Shown here: positions 34,715-43,006 of the stretch, one piece after another
How the letters are laid out: each line of letters opens with the position of its first letter
How positions within the stretch are numbered: position 1 is the first letter of the stretch
Assembly (NCBI RefSeq): GCF_012273515.2
Contig: NZ_CP050975.2
Location: 2,852,001-2,916,000 of the forward strand
Length of the DNA: 64,000 nucleotides
Direction of reading: 5' to 3'
Source of the DNA: Streptomyces sp. RPA4-2
GTDB taxonomy: Bacteria > Actinomycetota > Actinomycetes > Streptomycetales > Streptomycetaceae
Notes under the pieces: model-generated
What the model saw: the letters and a program-made list of their open reading frames with translations, nothing else
What the model was told of the DNA's origin: nothing
Database searches by the model: none
Made by a program: the position numbers and the translations under genes

Positions 34715-35863
34715 ATGCGAGCCGTCCGACTTTCAGTTGTCACCGCCGCCGCCACCGCGGCGGCTCTGGCCGCCGTCACGGGCTGCACCGAGAAGAGTGA
34801 AGCCGGGAACGGCGACGCGATCCAGGTGACCGCCGCCGACTCGAAGTGCACCACCTCGGCGAAGTCGGTCCCGGCGGGCCAGGTCACGCTGAAGATAGAG
34901 AACAAGGGCTCGCAGGCCACCGAGGTCGAGATCCTCTTCCCGGACGACCGGATCGTCTCCGAGAAGGAGAACATCGGTCCGGGCACCAAGTACACGCTGA
35001 CCGCCGAGGTCAAGGCCGGTTCGTACCAGATCGCCTGCCGCCCCGGCATGAAGGGCCTCGGCGTCCGCCAGAAGCTCGCGGTCACCGGCGGCAAGGTCGC
35101 CAAGCGCGACCCGCGCCTGGACAAGGCCGTCGCCGCCTACCGCGAGTACGCGCAGGAGCAGGCCGACGCGACGATCCCGAAGGTGCAGACGTTCGCCGAC
35201 GCCGTCAAGGCCGGTGACATCGAGGCCGCCAAGAACGCCTTCGCCGCCTCGCGTGTGGGCTGGGAGAGCACCGAGCCGATCGCCGAGTCCTTCGGCGACA
35301 TCGACCCCAAGACCGACACCCGCGCCGACGGCCTGGAGAACGGCCAGAAGTGGACCGGCTGGCACGCGCTGGAGAAGTCCCTCTGGGCGGACAAGAAGAT
35401 CGGCGCCGAGCAGAAGACCCTCGCCGACCAGCTGGTCACCGACCTGAAGGACTGGCAGAAGCGGGTCGGCAAGGCCGAGATCACCCCGACCTCCATGGCC
35501 AACGGCGCCAAGGAGCTGCTCGACGAGGTCGCCACCGGCAAGGTCACCGGTGAGGAGGACCGCTACTCGCACACCGACCTCAGTGACTTCAAGGGCAACG
35601 TCGACGGCGCGCAGAAGTCGTACGAGCTGCTCAAGCCGGTCGCGCAGGAGAACGACAAGGCGCTGACCACCGAGCTCGACAAGCAGTTCACGGCACTGAA
35701 CACGCTGCTCGACAAGTACCGATCGACCGACCCGCAGGACAAGGCGCAGAACGGCTTCGTGTCGTACGACAAGGTCACCAAGGACCAGCGCAAGGAGCTC
35801 TCGGACGCGGTCAACGCGCTGGCCGAGCCGCTCTCCAAGCTCGCCGCGACCGTGGTCAAGTAA
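34715..35863 (+). CDS. efeO: Iron uptake system lipoprotein EfeO (EfeM-like with cupredoxin domain)
   Basis: 382 residues. A lipoprotein signal peptide ends at the lipobox AAVTGC (Cys about 24). An N-terminal cupredoxin-like domain (about 35-120) is followed by a peptidase-M75-type iron-binding domain (about 130-380) with the metal motif HxxE in TGWHALEKSLW. It binds ferric/ferrous iron outside the membrane and passes it to EfeU. It heads an efeO-efeB-efeU unit with short gaps, behind two iron boxes. Confidence 0.95.
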   Translation: MRAVRLSVVTAAATAAALAAVTGCTEKSEAGNGDAIQVTAADSKCTTSAKSVPAGQVTLKIENKGSQATEVEILFPDDRIVSEKENIGPGTKYTLTAEVKAGSYQIACRPGMKGLGVRQKLAVTGGKVAKRDPRLDKAVAAYREYAQEQADATIPKVQTFADAVKAGDIEAAKNAFAASRVGWESTEPIAESFGDIDPKTDTRADGLENGQKWTGWHALEKSLWADKKIGAEQKTLADQLVTDLKDWQKRVGKAEITPTSMANGAKELLDEVATGKVTGEEDRYSHTDLSDFKGNVDGAQKSYELLKPVAQENDKALTTELDKQFTALNTLLDKYRSTDPQDKAQNGFVSYDKVTKDQRKELSDAVNALAEPLSKLAATVVK

Positions 35864-35874
35864 GCGAGGCGACC

Positions 35875-37140
35875 GTGACGACCGACAGGACTGAATCCAC
35901 CGACGGGCCCACACCGTCGCGGCGTTCGCTGATCGGCTGGGGCGGTGCCGGGCTCGCGCTCGGCGCCGCCGCGGCCGGGGGCGCGGTGGCGATGACCCGT
36001 ACCGGGAACGACGTGGACCCGGCGGGCGCCGAGACCGGCGCCGCGGTCGCCTTCCACGGCACGCACCAGGCGGGCATCGCCACGCCGGTGCAGGACCGGC
36101 TGCACTTCGCCGCGTTCGACGTGAAGACCGACGACCGCGCCGAGTTCGTCCAGATGCTGAAGGAGTGGACGGCCGCCGCCCGCCGGATGACCGGCGGCCA
36201 CACGGTCGGCGAGGGCGCCTACGGCGGCCTGGCCGAGGCGCCGCCGGACGACACCGGGGAGGCACTGGGTCTCAAGCCGTCGCGGCTCACGCTGACCATC
36301 GGCTTCGGGCCGTCGCTCTTCGAGAAGTTCGGCCTGGCGGGGCAGCGCCCGCAGGCACTCGTCGACCTGCCCAAGTTCCCGGGTGACAACCTGGAGGCGG
36401 CGCGCAGCAACGGCGACCTGTGCATCCAGGCGTGCGCGGACGACCCGCAGGTCGCGGTGCACGCCATCCGCAACCTGGCCCGGATCGGTTTCGGCAAGGT
36501 CGCCATCCGCTGGTCGCAGCTCGGCTTCGGCAAGACCTCGTCGACGACGCCGGACGCGCAGACGCCCCGCAACCTGATGGGCTTCAAGGACGGCACCCGC
36601 AACATCGCGGGCACCGAGCCGGAGCGGCTGAAGAAGTTCGTGTGGGTGGGCGAGGGCGACGGTCCGGCCTGGATGACCGGTGGCTCGTACCTCGTGGCGC
36701 GCCGTATCCGGATGAACATCGAGACCTGGGACCGCACTTCGCTCCAGGAGCAGGAGGACGTGTTCGGCCGGGACAAGGGCGAGGGCGCGCCGGCCGGCAA
36801 GGCCAAGGAGCGGGACGAGCCGTTCCTGAAGGCGATGAAGCCGGACGCACACGTCCGGCTCGCGCACCCCGAGTCCAACGACGGGATCACCCTCCTGCGC
36901 CGCGGCTACTCCTTCACGGACGGCACCGACGGTCTGGGCCGGCTGGAGGCGGGGCTGTTCTTCCTCGCGTACCAGCGGGACGTACGCAAGGGGTTCATCC
37001 CCGTGCAGCGCCGGCTCTCGCACTCCGACGCCCTCAACGAGTACATCCAGCACGTGAGTTCGGCGGTCTTCGCCGCCCCGCCCGGCGTCCGCGACAAGGA
37101 CGACTGGTGGGGGCGCACGCTGTTCGCCAAGGAGGCTTAG
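35875..37140 (+). CDS. efeB: Deferrochelatase/Dyp-type peroxidase EfeB
   Basis: 421 residues. The Tat signal PSRRSLIGWGGAGLA is near the N-terminus, so the protein is exported folded with heme. The Dyp peroxidase signature GFKDGTRN (catalytic Asp) is present, along with the C-terminal heme-side segment RRGYSFTDG. EfeB oxidises Fe2+ for uptake through EfeU; extraction of iron from heme has also been proposed for the family. GTG start 11 bases after the efeO stop. Confidence 0.95.
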   Translation: MTTDRTESTDGPTPSRRSLIGWGGAGLALGAAAAGGAVAMTRTGNDVDPAGAETGAAVAFHGTHQAGIATPVQDRLHFAAFDVKTDDRAEFVQMLKEWTAAARRMTGGHTVGEGAYGGLAEAPPDDTGEALGLKPSRLTLTIGFGPSLFEKFGLAGQRPQALVDLPKFPGDNLEAARSNGDLCIQACADDPQVAVHAIRNLARIGFGKVAIRWSQLGFGKTSSTTPDAQTPRNLMGFKDGTRNIAGTEPERLKKFVWVGEGDGPAWMTGGSYLVARRIRMNIETWDRTSLQEQEDVFGRDKGEGAPAGKAKERDEPFLKAMKPDAHVRLAHPESNDGITLLRRGYSFTDGTDGLGRLEAGLFFLAYQRDVRKGFIPVQRRLSHSDALNEYIQHVSSAVFAAPPGVRDKDDWWGRTLFAKEA

Positions 37141-37143
37141 CCC

Positions 37144-38019
37144 GTGTTCGGCAACTATCTGATCGGCCTGCGCGAGGGGCTGGAAGCCAGTCTCGTCGTC
37201 TGCATCCTCATCGCCTACCTGGTGAAGACGGACCGCAGGGACGCCCTGCGGCCCATCTGGACCGGCATCGCCGTCGCCGTCCTGCTGGCGCTCGGCTTCG
37301 GCTGCGCGCTCGAGTTCGGCTCCCAGGAGATGACGTTCGAGGCTCAGGAGGCGCTCGGCGGTTCGCTGTCGATCGTCGCGGTGGGCCTGGTGACCTGGAT
37401 GGTCTTCTGGATGCGGCGCACCGCCCGGCATCTGAAGTCCGAACTGCACGGGAAGCTGGACGCCGCGCTGGCGATGGGTACCGGCGCGCTGGTCGCGACC
37501 GCGTTCCTGGCGGTCGGCCGGGAGGGCCTGGAGACCGCGCTGTTCGTGTGGGCGTCGGTGCACGCGGCGAGCGACGGCACGCCACGCCCGCTGATCGGTG
37601 TCGCGCTGGGGCTGGCGACCGCGGTGCTCCTCGGCTGGCTGTTCTACCGGGGCGCCCTGCGGATCAACCTCGCCAAGTTCTTCACCTGGACCGGCGGCAT
37701 GCTGGTCGTGGTCGCCGCGGGCGTCATCGCGTACGGCGTGCACGACCTGCAGGAAGCCGACTGGATCCCGGGGCTGCGGAACCTGGCCTTCGACATCAGC
37801 GGCGCGATCCCGCCGGACAGTTGGTACGGCACCCTCCTCAAGGGCGTCTTCAACTTCCAGCCCGATCCGACCGTCCTTCAGATCACGGTGTGGGCGCTCT
37901 ACCTGGTGCCGACCCTCGCGATCTTCCTCGCCCCGGTAGGGTTCGCCTCCGGGAAGGGGAAGGTGAAGGTACCTGATGAGCAGGGATCGCACGAGTCGCA
38001 GCCCTCGAAGACTTCTTAG
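37144..38019 (+). CDS. efeU: Iron permease EfeU (FTR1 family)
   Basis: 291 residues with seven predicted transmembrane helices. Both REGLE iron-binding motifs are present: LREGLEASLVV in helix 1 and VGREGLETALFVW in helix 4. It imports Fe3+ after oxidation by EfeB. The GTG start follows the efeB stop by 3 bases. The gene order O-B-U differs from the E. coli order U-O-B. The end overlaps the next gene by 44 bases. Confidence 0.95.
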   Translation: MFGNYLIGLREGLEASLVVCILIAYLVKTDRRDALRPIWTGIAVAVLLALGFGCALEFGSQEMTFEAQEALGGSLSIVAVGLVTWMVFWMRRTARHLKSELHGKLDAALAMGTGALVATAFLAVGREGLETALFVWASVHAASDGTPRPLIGVALGLATAVLLGWLFYRGALRINLAKFFTWTGGMLVVVAAGVIAYGVHDLQEADWIPGLRNLAFDISGAIPPDSWYGTLLKGVFNFQPDPTVLQITVWALYLVPTLAIFLAPVGFASGKGKVKVPDEQGSHESQPSKTS

Positions 38020-39028
38020 CCTCGCACGGGCGGCTCTTCGCCGTCCCGGATCTGCTGGTCACCACCGTCTCGCCCTGGCGACGGGCGCGGTGACCGTGCT
38101 GTCCGTGACGGCGAGCGGCTGCGTGGTGGTGCACGGGGAGCGGGAGGTCGTCCCGGCGGCCACGCGGGGCGAGGCCGCCCGCGCCCTCGAGGACTTCACC
38201 ACCGCGTACAACAAGGCGGACAAGGCCAACGACCGTTCCCTGGACGCGGACCGCGTCTCGGGCGCCCTCGGGGCCATCGACGGCGCGAAGCTGAGGGCCG
38301 GCCGGCGGAACAACCCGGGCGGCAACCCGGGGTACTCGCCGCTGGAGCTGGGCGACGCGAAGTTCGCCATACCCGCCAAGGCGGGCTGGCCGCGCTGGTT
38401 CGTGGCGGACACCGCGGCCAACAAGGGCCTGGCGGGCAGCCGTTGGCTTCTCGTCTTCACGCGCGGCAGCGCGAACGACGTGTGGCAGGCCTCGTACCTG
38501 ACCGTGCTGGCCGGTACCGACGTGCCGAAGTTCCAGCAGGACAAGGACGGTTGGGCGCGGCCGGTCACGGCGGACGACGCGGCCCTCGCCGTGGGTCCTG
38601 CGAAGCTGAGCCAGTCCTACGCGACGTATCTGAGAAGCGGCGGCGAGACCTTCGCGCCGGGCATCCACACCTCGCAGTGGCGGGCGCTGCGCGGCAGGAA
38701 CGCCAGCAAGCCCGGTCTCGCCCGGCAGTACATCGACGAGCCGCTGACGTCGCACGACTACGCCCCGGTCGGACTGCGCACCGCGGACGGCGGGGCACTG
38801 GTCTTCTTCGTCACGCAACGCTACGAGAAGCTGACCGCCGCGCAGGGCACCGAACTTCCCGCGCAGAGCGCGGACGTCAAGGCGCTGACGACCGGTGACG
38901 TCAAGCAGTCCCTCACCCTGGGGTTCGTCTCCAACCAGGCGGCCCTGGACCCGGCGAAGGATGCTCAGGACCAGCGGGTGACGGTGCTGGGCCGGGTCGA
39001 GGGGCTGACGGCGGCGAAGGGCGGCTGA
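37976..39028 (+). CDS. Putative lipoprotein of unknown function
   Basis: 350 residues. A basic N-terminus precedes a signal with lipobox VTASGC (Cys at about 49), so the mature protein is probably surface-anchored. The rest is soluble and uncharacterised (LELGDAKFAIPAKAGWPRWF, YLTVLAGTDVPKFQQDKDGW). Similar hypothetical lipoproteins are widespread in Streptomyces. The ATG lies inside the end of efeU in another frame, with a 44-base overlap. That suggests cotranscription with efe and possibly an accessory role in iron uptake, though the association could be incidental. Confidence 0.8.
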   Translation: MSRDRTSRSPRRLLSLARAALRRPGSAGHHRLALATGAVTVLSVTASGCVVVHGEREVVPAATRGEAARALEDFTTAYNKADKANDRSLDADRVSGALGAIDGAKLRAGRRNNPGGNPGYSPLELGDAKFAIPAKAGWPRWFVADTAANKGLAGSRWLLVFTRGSANDVWQASYLTVLAGTDVPKFQQDKDGWARPVTADDAALAVGPAKLSQSYATYLRSGGETFAPGIHTSQWRALRGRNASKPGLARQYIDEPLTSHDYAPVGLRTADGGALVFFVTQRYEKLTAAQGTELPAQSADVKALTTGDVKQSLTLGFVSNQAALDPAKDAQDQRVTVLGRVEGLTAAKGG

Positions 39029-39044
39029 CAGCTCGGCCCGCGAC

Positions 39045-39069
39045 ACCCGCCGGGGCTGCCCCGGCGGGT
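39045..39069 (+). terminator. Hairpin terminator at the end of the efe unit
   Basis: ACCCGCCGGGG-CTG-CCCCGGCGGGT forms an 11-bp perfect stem 16 bases after the lipoprotein stop and is followed by TT. Confidence 0.85.
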
Positions 39070-39113
39070 TTCGGCCGCGGCGGGTCCGGTCGCGGCGGGT
39101 CGGGCCCCGGCGC

Positions 39114-39842
39114 CTAGCCGCGGTGGGGCCAGGCGGCCAGCTGGTCGGACTCGTTCTCTCCCGCGTAGCGGGCGCAGGCGTCCGTCAGGGCCTCGAGCAG
39201 GGTCAGCGGGTCGGGGAGCGGGTGTTCGGGGCCGCGCAGCCAGTCGACGGTCAGGTCACCGGGAAGCTGGGCCGGTGGGACGAGCACATAGGAACCGCGG
39301 CAGTGCCAGCGCAGGCCGGGGTGTTCGTCCGTCGTCTCGGGGTGCGAGTCCAGCTCGCAGGGCCACCACTCGTCCTCGTCCTCGGGCGTACCGCGGGTGA
39401 GCGTGAAGAAGAACATGCGTCCGTCACCGCTCTCGGCGACGGGTCCGACCTCGACGCCGGAGGCGAGCAGCCGCTCCAGGGCCTCGCGGCCCGCGTCGAC
39501 CGGCACGTCGAGCACGTCGTGCACCATGCCGGTGGCGGTGATGAAGTTGGCCTGCGGCTGGTGCCGTACCCATCGCTCGATCTGGGCGCGGTCGGTCGTG
39601 GACTGGGTCTGCCAGGCGAAGGACACGGGATGGCGCGCGGGGGTGGGACAGCCGACGCGGTCACAGGAACATCGGTAGCCGGAGGGGTACGCGGCCTGCG
39701 CGAGCGGCAGCCCAGCGGCGGCAGCGGCGAGCAGCAGGGCTTCACGCCCGCCGTCGTCGGCGATCTCCTTGGGACGGCGACCACGCAGCCACTGGGAGAT
39801 CCTGCCCTGCGCGCCGGAGCGGCGGCCGAACTCTGCGCTCAT
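39114..39842 (-). CDS. Bifunctional DNA primase/polymerase-like (prim-pol) protein
   Basis: 242 residues. The order of segments (LLLAAAAAGLPLAQAAYPSG, the Cys-rich CSCDRVGCPTPARHP, WQTQSTTDRAQIERWVRHQP, ITATGMVHDVLDVPVDAG) matches the short actinobacterial N-terminal prim-pol (AEP) proteins. The DVLDVP segment corresponds to the metal-binding Asp region. These stand-alone proteins lack a helicase and their role is unknown. The ATG at 39842 has GAGGAG just upstream; a TTG one codon earlier is possible. Confidence 0.85.
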   Translation of the reverse strand: MSAEFGRRSGAQGRISQWLRGRRPKEIADDGGREALLLAAAAAGLPLAQAAYPSGYRCSCDRVGCPTPARHPVSFAWQTQSTTDRAQIERWVRHQPQANFITATGMVHDVLDVPVDAGREALERLLASGVEVGPVAESGDGRMFFFTLTRGTPEDEDEWWPCELDSHPETTDEHPGLRWHCRGSYVLVPPAQLPGDLTVDWLRGPEHPLPDPLTLLEALTDACARYAGENESDQLAAWPHRG

Positions 39843-40040
39843 CAATCTCCTCGCCTAGCAGTGGTGCCGACAGCGGTCGTGTCGATGCGGTCGTACCGGC
39901 GGACGCCTTCGCGACCGGCATCCGACAAGCCCTATGGTCCCACCATCCTGCGCCCCGGGTGGACAGAGCTCGCATCCGGGGTGGGCGGGACCAGGGCTCC
40001 ACCCACCGGAATCGGGCAGGATGGACCATTCTGGTGTGAT

Positions 40041-40688
40041 TTATCTCCGTGGAGCGAGCCCGTACAGGGCGTAGTCCACCAAGGTGTCCGTGTACGCGTA
40101 CGAAATCGGGCCGGTGCGCTGGAGCCAGCGCTGGGCGAGCGGGGAGACGAAGAGCTCCAGGGCGATCCGGGGGTCGAGGTCGGGCCGCAGGTCGCCTTCG
40201 TCCTGGGCGGACCTGAGCCGCTTCACGTAGAGCTGGAGCTGGGGTTCGAGGAGCTTGCTGACGAACTCGGCGCCGAGCGCTTCGTTCACCAGGCCCTCGG
40301 CGGCCAGGGCGCGCGAGGGGATCTCGAAGGCGGGGTTCAGCAGCTCGTCGACGGTGGCGCGCAGGACCTGTTTGAGGTCGGCGGCGAGGTCGCCGGTGTC
40401 CGGGATCTCGTACGACTCCTGTCCCGCCTCCCGGGCCGCCCGCTCCGCGAGGTCCATGAAGGCGTCCAGGAGCACCGCGGCCTTCGACGGCCACCACCGG
40501 TAGATCGTCTGCTTGCCGACTCCGGCGCGGGCGGCGACGCCCTCGATCGTGGTCCGGGGGTAGCCGACCTCGCCGACGAGGGCGAGGGCCGCGTCGAAGA
40601 TCGCGCGACGGGACTTCTCGCTGCGGCGCGAGGAGTCGGGTGCGGACCTGCCGGGGGGCGGGGCGGGCTGGGGAGACGTCGGGGCCAT
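40041..40688 (-). CDS. TetR-family transcriptional regulator
   Basis: 215 residues: a flexible Pro/Ser-rich lead, a TetR helix-turn-helix (TTIEGVAARAGVGKQTIYRWWPSKAAV) and a C-terminal domain of the TetR_C_16/KstR-like type with LFVSPLAQRWL near the end. It is divergent from the dimethylargininase-like gene, with about 240 bases between, which contain phased 11-bp repeats. Target unknown; the divergent neighbour is a candidate. Confidence 0.9.
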   Translation of the reverse strand: MAPTSPQPAPPPGRSAPDSSRRSEKSRRAIFDAALALVGEVGYPRTTIEGVAARAGVGKQTIYRWWPSKAAVLLDAFMDLAERAAREAGQESYEIPDTGDLAADLKQVLRATVDELLNPAFEIPSRALAAEGLVNEALGAEFVSKLLEPQLQLYVKRLRSAQDEGDLRPDLDPRIALELFVSPLAQRWLQRTGPISYAYTDTLVDYALYGLAPRR

Positions 40689-40785
40689 GGGGCGAACCTA
40701 ACAGGTCGGCAAGACGGGGCGTCTCGCTGCCGTTCGGCCCGACGGGTGGGGCGCGGGGCTGTGCCGCCGTCGCCGGGGAGACGGC

Positions 40786-40840
40786 GGTTCTCGGGTGGCT
40801 CGCGGGCGGCTCGCGGGTGGCTCGCGGGCGGTTCGCGGGA
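40786..40840. repeat. Five 11-bp direct repeats between tetR and the amidinohydrolase gene
   Basis: Units GGTTCTCGGGT, GGCTCGCGGGC, GGCTCGCGGGT, GGCTCGCGGGC and GGTTCGCGGGA follow each other without a gap. An 11-bp period keeps every unit on the same face of the helix, which suits cooperative protein binding. It could also be a slippage array. Confidence 0.75.
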
Positions 40841-40925
40841 GGACCACCCGTTCGCCACCGAGCCGGACGGTGCCGCTCGGCGCACCATGGGCATCATCTG
40901 CCCCGCGGTACGTGAGGAGCCCTCC

Positions 40926-41744
40926 TTGCACCCTCTGCGCAGCGCCACACCCCGGCGCTATCTGATGTGCCCGCCCGAGCACTTCGGCGTCACCTACACC
41001 ATCAATCCCTGGATGGATCCGGCCAAGCCGGTCGACGTGGCGCTCGCCGTCGCCCAGTGGGAGGACCTGCGGGACCGCTACCGCTCACTGGGCCACACGG
41101 TCGAGGAGCTCGTCCCGCGTCACGGCCTGCCGGACATGGTGTTCGCCGCGAACGGGGCGACGGTCGTGGACGGCCGGGTGCTCGGCGCGCGGTTCGCGCA
41201 CCGGGAGCGGGAGGCGGAGGCGGCGGTGCACCTGGAGTGGTTCCGCGCCCACGGCTTCCCGTCCGTGCGCGAGCCGGTGCACATCAACGAGGGCGAGGGC
41301 GACTTCGCGGTCACCGCCTCGTACCTGCTCGCCGGGCGCGGCTTCCGGGCGAGCCCGCTCTCGCACGGCGAGGCCCAGGAGTTCTTCGGCCGCCCGGTGC
41401 TCGGGCTCGACCTGGTCGATCCCCGCTACTACCACCTCGACACGGCCCTCACCGTCCTCGACGACACGACGGACGAGATCATGTACTACCCGCCCGCGTT
41501 CTCCCCCGGCAGTCGCGAGGTGCTGCGCCGGCTGTTCCCCGACGCGTTGACCGCCGGCGACGAGGACGCCGCCGCGTTCGGTCTGAACGGGGTCTCGGAC
41601 GGCCTGCACGTGCTGCTGCCACAGGCCGCGACCGGCCTGTTCGAGCCGCTCCGCGACCGGGGGTTCGAGCCCGTCGGCATCGATCTGAGCGAACTCCTCA
41701 AGGGCGGCGGCAGCGTGAAGTGCTGCACGCAGGAACTGAGGTGA
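40926..41744 (+). CDS. Dimethylargininase/amidinotransferase-family hydrolase
   Basis: 272 residues of the pentein fold. Seen are YLMCPPEHFGVTYTINPWM, DMVFAANGATV, INEGEGDF, the catalytic His in NGVSDGLHVLLP and the nucleophilic Cys in GGSVKCCTQELR at the very end, as in DDAH-type enzymes that hydrolyse Nω-methylated arginines to citrulline. The TTG at 40926 is preferred because GAGGAG lies 7 bases upstream; an ATG at 40887 has no such site. No partner genes are adjacent. Confidence 0.87.
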   Translation: MHPLRSATPRRYLMCPPEHFGVTYTINPWMDPAKPVDVALAVAQWEDLRDRYRSLGHTVEELVPRHGLPDMVFAANGATVVDGRVLGARFAHREREAEAAVHLEWFRAHGFPSVREPVHINEGEGDFAVTASYLLAGRGFRASPLSHGEAQEFFGRPVLGLDLVDPRYYHLDTALTVLDDTTDEIMYYPPAFSPGSREVLRRLFPDALTAGDEDAAAFGLNGVSDGLHVLLPQAATGLFEPLRDRGFEPVGIDLSELLKGGGSVKCCTQELR

Positions 41745-41787
41745 GGTGGCGGGACGAGGAACCGGTCGGCCGTGAACGTACGGGGTG

Positions 41788-42771
41788 TCAGCCCTCGTCG
41801 GCCGGGGGCGGCCAGGCGTCGCCCCAGTCCGCGTCCCGGGCCGCACGGTAGAGAGGTCCGTGGCGCTTGGTCACCGTCTCACGGTGCAGGGACTCGTCCG
41901 GGCCGCACAGGTCCAGCAGCACCTGCCCCTTGCGGATCTGCGGCCTGCGCACCACGCGGGAGGCGGCCGGGTCCGCCGGGAGGCGGGTGGCGGCGACGTA
42001 GCTGAACTTCTCGTCCTCGTACGCCAGGGAGCCGCCCTTGACCTGCCGGTGCAGGGAGGAGCGGCTGACCCTGGCGGAGAAGTGGCACCAGTCCTCGCCG
42101 GGCACGATGGGGCAGGCCGCGCTGTGCGGACAGGGGGCGGCGACGCGGAACCCGGTGTCGATCAGGCGGTCGCGGGCCTCGATCACCCGAGCGTATCCGT
42201 CGGGGGTGCCCGGCTCGATGATCACGACGGCCCGTGCGGCGGCGGCCGCGGCCGTCACGACGGTGGCGCGGTCGGCGGCGGTGAGCTCGCCGAGGACGTA
42301 CGACACCGTCACGAGATCAGTGCTCTCGACAGTGAGCGCCGCTCCGATGCGGGTGCGGTGCCACTCCGCGGGCTTCAGCTCCGGGTTCGTGGCGGCGATC
42401 TCGCGGCCCAGCGCGAGCGCGGGCTCGGCCCAGTCGAGCACGGTCACCGGGCGGGCGCCCGGCCAGGTCGCGTTCACCGCCCAGGTCGCGGCGCCCGTGC
42501 CGCCGCCGATGTCCACGTGGCTGGTCGGTGCCCACTCCGGCACCGCGTCCGCGAACGCCTCCAGCGCGGCGCGCACCGCCTCGAACGTCGCCGGCATCCG
42601 GTAGGCGGCGTACGCGACCACGTCCGAGCGGTCGCGGAGGATCGGTGCGTGGGTCGGGGTGGTCCCCCGGTAGTTCGCGATCAGCCGCTCGACGGCCTGG
42701 GCGGCGGCCTTCGGCGGCAGCCCGTCGAGCAGGCCGGCGAGGGCGGTACGCAGGGTGTCGGCGGCGTTCAC
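41788..42771 (-). CDS. Small ribosomal subunit Rsm22-like methyltransferase
   Basis: 327 residues. The SAM-binding motif VDIGGGTGAATWA is at about 88, and VSYVLGELTAADRATVV follows as the post-motif typical of Rsm22. A four-Cys metal site appears in the region CPHSAACPIVPGEDWCHFSA. The GTG start at 42771 lies 6 bases after TAGAAT (minus strand), another leaderless arrangement. Homologues of mitochondrial Rsm22 are thought to assist ribosome small-subunit maturation. Confidence 0.88.
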   Translation of the reverse strand: MNAADTLRTALAGLLDGLPPKAAAQAVERLIANYRGTTPTHAPILRDRSDVVAYAAYRMPATFEAVRAALEAFADAVPEWAPTSHVDIGGGTGAATWAVNATWPGARPVTVLDWAEPALALGREIAATNPELKPAEWHRTRIGAALTVESTDLVTVSYVLGELTAADRATVVTAAAAAARAVVIIEPGTPDGYARVIEARDRLIDTGFRVAAPCPHSAACPIVPGEDWCHFSARVSRSSLHRQVKGGSLAYEDEKFSYVAATRLPADPAASRVVRRPQIRKGQVLLDLCGPDESLHRETVTKRHGPLYRAARDADWGDAWPPPADEG

Positions 42772-42836
42772 GCGGTGATTCTACGGGGGTGGAGCGACCC
42801 GCCCGTATCCTCGCCCCCGCCGGCCTTGAGGGCCTT

Positions 42837-42889
42837 GTCCTCAAACGCCGGACGGGCTGGGTAGGTCAGCCCGTCCGGCGTTTGAGGAC
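42837..42889. terminator. 22-bp perfect hairpin of a common Streptomyces dispersed repeat
   Basis: The arm starting GTCCTCAAACGCCGGACGGG at 42837-42858 pairs perfectly with 42868-42889 around 9 bases. The GGCGTTTGAGGAC hairpin is, from memory, found at many gene ends in Streptomyces genomes. It is followed by two GGTCCGGGG(G)CGGAGCCCC units (42911-42960), another dispersed sequence. It lies between the divergent start of the Rsm22-like gene and the end of the serine hydrolase gene. Confidence 0.8.
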
Positions 42890-43006
42890 GAGCTCCTTCG
42901 GGCGAAGCGGGGGTCCGGGGGGCGGAGCCCCTTGGCGGGGTCCGGGGCGGAGCCCCAGGGACAGGACGGGTCGGGTAGGGGCGGCGGGGGCGAGACAACA
43001 CCCGCG

